Source: Nitrospira defluvii
GTDB lineage: Bacteria > Nitrospirota > Nitrospiria > Nitrospirales > Nitrospiraceae
Assembly: GCA_000196815.1 (NCBI GenBank)
Contig: FP929003.1
Location: 2,875,501-2,939,500, forward strand
Length of the DNA stretch: 64,000 nt
Direction: 5' to 3'
Shown here: piece after piece, positions 60,532 to 64,000 of the stretch
Position numbering within the stretch: the first letter of the stretch is position 1
Layout: the number at the start of each line of letters is the position of its first letter
Position numbers and translations under genes: made by a program
Notes under the pieces: generated by a model
Told to the model about the DNA's origin: nothing
Database searches by the model: none
What the model saw: only the letters and a program-made list of their open reading frames with translations

Positions 60532-61338
60532 TTACTTGACCGCATGAATGCAGATGAACCACCCCCATCGGGCAGGCAGCCACTGCGTCAGCCAGGCCGG
60601 GAGCCGCAGCCGGTCATAGGGCGTCACCACCGGAGTGGCGGTCACCTGAGAGAACTGCGCATACAACTCCCGCACCTCACGAATCGTATAGGCCTTCGTG
60701 CCCGGGCTCTCCATATGGTGAGCGACCACATCCGCCAGCGTTCTGTCAGGACGCCCGCGGAGCAGGCCATACTTTACCCACAACTTCAGGGCGACCAGTG
60801 AATGTCTCCCGTACAACATGCCGATGAACAGGCCATTCGGTTTCAACACGCGTCGAACTTCCGCAATGATGCGCTCGGGATGCTCCGCATGGTGAATGAC
60901 GCCCCAGGAATAGACCAGATCAAAGGACTGATCGGGGAAGGGAAGAATTTCGGCATCGATCCGTCGCAGATGGCTGGTCAATCCGTACAACGCTAAACGC
61001 GCGCGTGTGACCTCGATGGCCCGTTCGGTCAGATCGACCCCGTGGCAGTCTAAGCCGGCTCGCGCCCATTGCAGGTGATCAGTCCCGGCACCGACCCCGA
61101 TCTCCAGCATACGTTGACCGTGGTGACGGGTAAATTGCGCGACCGAGTGGATGAAGGGCTCCAGCTCATATCGGTAGGATTCGATCCGCTCGAACCACTC
61201 GCGACTGAGTTCCGGTACCTCACCCACGATGGGGCGGGCGGTGCCGCAGGCCTCCTGGTTCCAATACCGGCGGACGTCTTCGTTATCCTCTTGCACTGAT
61301 GATCGCCGCATAGTTTCTTTTGAGCCTTCCCCGCTCAT
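60532..61338 (-). CDS. Class I SAM-dependent methyltransferase
   Basis: Start is uncertain: ATG 61336-61338 (268 residues) or ATG 61309-61311 with GGAAGG upstream (259 residues). The longest frame from 61485 would run into the next gene's 3' end and is unlikely. The SAM fold is clear: MLEIGVGAGTDHLQWARAG (motif I), CHGVDLTERAIEVTRARL, FDLVYSWGVIHHAEHPERI (motif II region) and LKPNGLFIGMLYGRHSL. A role in methylating a sugar or a glycan precursor is inferred from its neighbours. Confidence 0.85.
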   Translation of the reverse strand: MSGEGSKETMRRSSVQEDNEDVRRYWNQEACGTARPIVGEVPELSREWFERIESYRYELEPFIHSVAQFTRHHGQRMLEIGVGAGTDHLQWARAGLDCHGVDLTERAIEVTRARLALYGLTSHLRRIDAEILPFPDQSFDLVYSWGVIHHAEHPERIIAEVRRVLKPNGLFIGMLYGRHSLVALKLWVKYGLLRGRPDRTLADVVAHHMESPGTKAYTIREVRELYAQFSQVTATPVVTPYDRLRLPAWLTQWLPARWGWFICIHAVK

Positions 61339-61442
61339 ACCTCTACCTACAGCCGATTCATGACGACCGCCCCCGCGCAAGGAGTCCCGGGGTGAGCCGA
61401 TGACATTCCCCGCGACATTGCCACAGAGATCGCGGGCCGCCG

Positions 61443-62753
61443 CTAGGCACCTCTCTGTCGAGACGCCTCGCAGAGGGCCGTCCAAAAGGCAGCCTTGACC
61501 ACCGACGCATCATGCCGTGCCACGGCGACCTCACGGGCACGTCGGCCGAGTTGCTCGCGAAGCGATGGCTGCTGCATGAGCGTTCGAACAGCCGACATGA
61601 CGGCTTCTTCACCGCGAGTGGCCACGACATGCCCCCACCCTTCCCGTGTCGCATAACGCGCTGTCGCCACGTCGCCGGGAGCATACACTAGAATCGGCGT
61701 TCCTGAAATCATATACGCCGGCGCCTTCGTCGGAAGGGAGAGCCGGATGTACCGGGCACTTCGCGCATCGAAGTTGTACGGCAGGACCAACAGATCCGTT
61801 CCGGCCAGCAGCCGCGCGATCGACTTCGGATCGGGCGGACCTTCGATTCGAACGGCCGGAGAGGACAGGTCGCGAAGATAGGCGGACTCGTGGGCCGGTG
61901 AATGAATCCGAAGCTGCACGTCGATGCCGTCGGCCGACAATCGGGCCACGGCGCGAGCGATGTCTCTCAGACTTTCACGCTGTCCGTCCGGCACGATCGA
62001 TCCCACATACCGCAGGACAAACGGTGTGCCTGCCGTCCAATCGGTTCGAGAATCCGGCAACCACCGTTCCACATCCAGAGCGTTCTGAAACGGCAGAAAA
62101 GGATACCCGTAGCGCTGCTGATATTCTTCGCACATGTGCTCGCAGATGGCGAACCGCCCCACCGCCTCACGGAGCGTCGCCTTCAGTTCACGACGCAACA
62201 TGGGTCCCACGACCGGCCCCAATAAGCCGCCGGTGTGCAGCACCGCCGGCCAGTCATCCATCATATGCACCACCAGGGGAATCGCCCATCGCTTCGCAAG
62301 CTGCCGAGTGAGATCCACCTGCTCCAGAGAACCCAGAAATCCGTAGAGCAGCGTCGGCTGAAATTCATTCACCCACGCCGTCAGTTCACTCGTGAGGTGG
62401 GCGCGCTTGGGCACACTATCACCGATGACTCGTCGGGCCAACTCGATGGAGGACGTGCCTGCGGACACACCTTGGGCACCGGCGGACTCCGGCGTCCCGG
62501 CGGAGCGGCGTTTGAAGTGCCCGTACGATCGTCTGACCAGCGAGAAGGGCCAGACCCAGCGGATTTCCTGCTCTGTCAGACGATAAAAATTCCGGCAGAC
62601 CGTCCGGTCCACCGGAGTCGCATCATCGTGCAGATTGGCAAGTCGATCAGCCGGCCAGCCTCGGAACAGATTGGTCAGCGTGATGCCGCCGCCGGTCACG
62701 AGATTGAAATTATTCCCCGTCACCACCAGAATTCGAGGGTAGTCCTGCGTCAC
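61443..62753 (-). CDS. Glycosyltransferase
   Basis: The 436-residue protein begins ILVVTGNNFNLVTGGGITLT and has GT-B segments including PLVVHMMDDWPAVLHTGG, RYVGSIVPDGQRES, LLVLPYNFDARSARYIRLSL and a C-terminal AREVAVARHDASVV. The second-domain donor site is less canonical than in the neighbouring GT4 enzymes. It overlaps the upstream methyltransferase by four bases. Function in polysaccharide assembly is inferred from context. Confidence 0.78.
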   Translation of the reverse strand: MTQDYPRILVVTGNNFNLVTGGGITLTNLFRGWPADRLANLHDDATPVDRTVCRNFYRLTEQEIRWVWPFSLVRRSYGHFKRRSAGTPESAGAQGVSAGTSSIELARRVIGDSVPKRAHLTSELTAWVNEFQPTLLYGFLGSLEQVDLTRQLAKRWAIPLVVHMMDDWPAVLHTGGLLGPVVGPMLRRELKATLREAVGRFAICEHMCEEYQQRYGYPFLPFQNALDVERWLPDSRTDWTAGTPFVLRYVGSIVPDGQRESLRDIARAVARLSADGIDVQLRIHSPAHESAYLRDLSSPAVRIEGPPDPKSIARLLAGTDLLVLPYNFDARSARYIRLSLPTKAPAYMISGTPILVYAPGDVATARYATREGWGHVVATRGEEAVMSAVRTLMQQPSLREQLGRRAREVAVARHDASVVKAAFWTALCEASRQRGA

Positions 62754-63595
62754 CCGGTACTCTTTTCAGTTGGCTCAAGGAGAAACATCCAGTCGGCGGA
62801 CCACGAAAACGGCAGCAGGTCGGCCACGCGATTGTTCATTCCATAGAGCGCCTGTCGAAACGGCGGCAGCCGGAGCAGCACATCGATGTACGGCCCGCAA
62901 AGGAAGGTTCTGGCCCGCCGTTCCGTCACGCGGAACCCGCCGGCAGCGAATACGTCCAGGAGACGCCGCACCCGGAAAAACTGCACATGGCCGGATTCGA
63001 AATTCAAGAATCCGACCGGCTCCTGTTGGAACGAAGTCTGCACCGGCGCCGCCGCCTCGACGGATCGGGCTTGCATCGCCCGCCGCGCATGCACCAGGCG
63101 ACGAACTACCTGATCGATCCCTATTCTGGTCAGACCTCGTTGCAGGCGGCAGAACATTTCATACGATCCATAGCCGTTGGGGGTGGTAATGATGAGCGCC
63201 CCGTTCGGCTTCAGCAGACGCCTCAGGAGGCTCAGACAGTCGAGTGGCTGCTGGAGGTGTTCGAGGACTTCCGAACAAATAATCAGATCGGCGGCCACCC
63301 CTTCCTGGATCAACGACTCGAGCCGGGCGGTTCGAAACAGCAGATTCGGCAGCGGATATCTGCGTTGCGCTTCCTGAATAGACGGCTCATGCATGTCCAC
63401 CCCCAGCACGCGATGGCCCAGACAAGCCAGGGGATAGGTCACATGATCGCCCGTGCCGCATCCAAAATCGAGAATCGAGAGCGATGGAGCGCCCAGTCGC
63501 TGCGCAATTCCGGCCGTCCAGGCCTCGATCGTCTGCAGCCGTTTCACGATACCGTAGGAGGTTTCAGGGAAATTCCAGGCCCGGCTATCGGCCAT
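62750..63595 (-). CDS. Class I SAM-dependent methyltransferase
   Basis: A 281-residue protein has motif I LSILDFGCGTGDHVTYPL, the acidic RVLGVDMHEPSIQEA, ADLIICSEVLEHLQQPLD and LLKPNGALIITTPNGYG. This places it among type-11/12-like SAM methyltransferases. The C-terminal 90 residues are unusual and may set substrate. It overlaps both neighbours, at 63585-63595 with the upstream glycosyltransferase and at 62750-62753 with the downstream one, so the three are coupled. Confidence 0.87.
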   Translation of the reverse strand: MADSRAWNFPETSYGIVKRLQTIEAWTAGIAQRLGAPSLSILDFGCGTGDHVTYPLACLGHRVLGVDMHEPSIQEAQRRYPLPNLLFRTARLESLIQEGVAADLIICSEVLEHLQQPLDCLSLLRRLLKPNGALIITTPNGYGSYEMFCRLQRGLTRIGIDQVVRRLVHARRAMQARSVEAAAPVQTSFQQEPVGFLNFESGHVQFFRVRRLLDVFAAGGFRVTERRARTFLCGPYIDVLLRLPPFRQALYGMNNRVADLLPFSWSADWMFLLEPTEKSTG

Positions 63596-64000
63596 GGATC
63601 ACCGTCTCATACAACTCCTCGAACCGTTGTGTTTGCAATGCCATATCGTATTCGGCTTCCGCAACTTCGCGGCACCGTGCGCGCAGTCGTCGCCGCAGAT
63701 CGGGATCGTCCAGGAGGCACTTGATGCCTTCCGACAGGTCGCCGGCATCCTTGTCGCGCGCCAGGTAGCCGGTCTCCATCGGCCGTACGGCTTCCCCTAC
63801 ACCGCCCACGTCGAAGGCCACCACCGGAGTGCCACAGGCCAGACTTTCCAGCACACCGTTCGGCAGGTTATCCGCCAGGGCGGGATGGACGAACAGATCC
63901 GCCGCCGAGTAGAGAATCGCCAACAGATGGTCGTCCTTCACGGTCTCGATGGCCGTCACGGGCACCGTCACGGCTGTCTCCCATTCACTGGCGCGGTTCC
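63585..64000 (-). CDS. Glycosyltransferase family 4, C-terminal part (runs off the window)
   Basis: The frame is open to the window edge, so the N-terminal portion is missing and no start can be given. The visible 138 residues contain the GT4 donor site ADLFVHPALADNLPNGVLES followed by LACGTPVVAFDVGG, with the E-x7-type acidic residue in VLES. They end FEELYETVIHGR. It is the most upstream gene seen in the polysaccharide operon. Confidence 0.85.
   Translation of the reverse strand, partial: NRASEWETAVTVPVTAIETVKDDHLLAILYSAADLFVHPALADNLPNGVLESLACGTPVVAFDVGGVGEAVRPMETGYLARDKDAGDLSEGIKCLLDDPDLRRRLRARCREVAEAEYDMALQTQRFEELYETVIHGR

Noticed and set aside
1-64000. CRISPR array or rRNA operon
   Set aside because: I saw no regularly spaced short repeats and no rRNA-like conserved blocks. 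The only tRNA-like sequences are the incomplete fragments near 28.3 and 29.8 kb.

Overview
The window is about 60% GC bacterial chromosomal DNA with mostly tight, co-directional gene sets. A chemolithoautotrophic or soil/water Gram-negative is suggested by an RND pump, a TonB-dependent receptor whose barrel ends in phenylalanine, KdsC (LPS/KDO synthesis), an envelope/exopolysaccharide locus, MEP-pathway isoprenoid genes and a class I aldolase next to fructose-bisphosphatase. A Nitrospira-like (Nitrospirota) host is my best guess. It rests on gene content and gene order, not on a marker gene, because the window has no rRNA or ribosomal protein gene.

Layout. (1) 1-5369, accessory DNA: a secreted protein gene, a decayed REP-associated transposase element bounded by an imperfect inverted repeat, then four co-oriented minus-strand genes of unknown function. 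Two attC-like folded sites and a further R'-like core lie between these genes, so they look like integron gene cassettes without an integrase in view. (2) 5370-5849: a DUF3015-type lipoprotein. (3) 6000-28285: a 22-kb, eight-gene plus-strand cluster, the most unusual part of the window. It encodes a two-HKD phospholipase-D-like protein, two DUF6603-like giants, an M64-like metallopeptidase, and four unrecognised proteins (871, 269, 1772 and 578 aa) with coiled coils in the 269 and 1772 aa members. The two DUF6603 genes share a 1772-bp, about 99.6% identical 3' segment but have diverged 5' halves. (4) 28286-30204: a Fic AMP-transferase gene bracketed by tRNA-Lys-like 3' fragments, suggesting an integration hotspot. 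(5) 30205-35258: a MarR regulator divergent from an RND adaptor/permease operon. (6) 35346-38955: a minus-strand set with a His-rich exported protein, a TonB-dependent receptor and a small TonB-C-terminus-like protein, with a 121-bp palindrome after the receptor gene. (7) 39130-44210: DAHP synthase, TatD, NYN-domain protein, AMIN/amidase, TruA and PsiF-like protein. (8) 44347-50985, minus strand: Fbp, class I aldolase, HtrA protease, PIN/TRAM, IspD, IspF, CysE. (9) 51119-64000, minus strand: polysaccharide locus with glycosyltransferases, two methyltransferases, a WcaJ-type initiating transferase, KdsC, ManC, phosphomannomutase and a DUF3108 protein.

How it fits together: ManC and the phosphomannomutase would make GDP-mannose, the WcaJ-type enzyme would load the first sugar on undecaprenyl phosphate, and the GT4 enzymes and methyltransferases would extend and decorate it. 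The 22-kb cluster has a good -35-like promoter at its front, overlapping or closely spaced genes and no recognisable signal peptides. It lacks sheath, tube or spike genes that would make it a contractile injection system. Its function is unknown to me.
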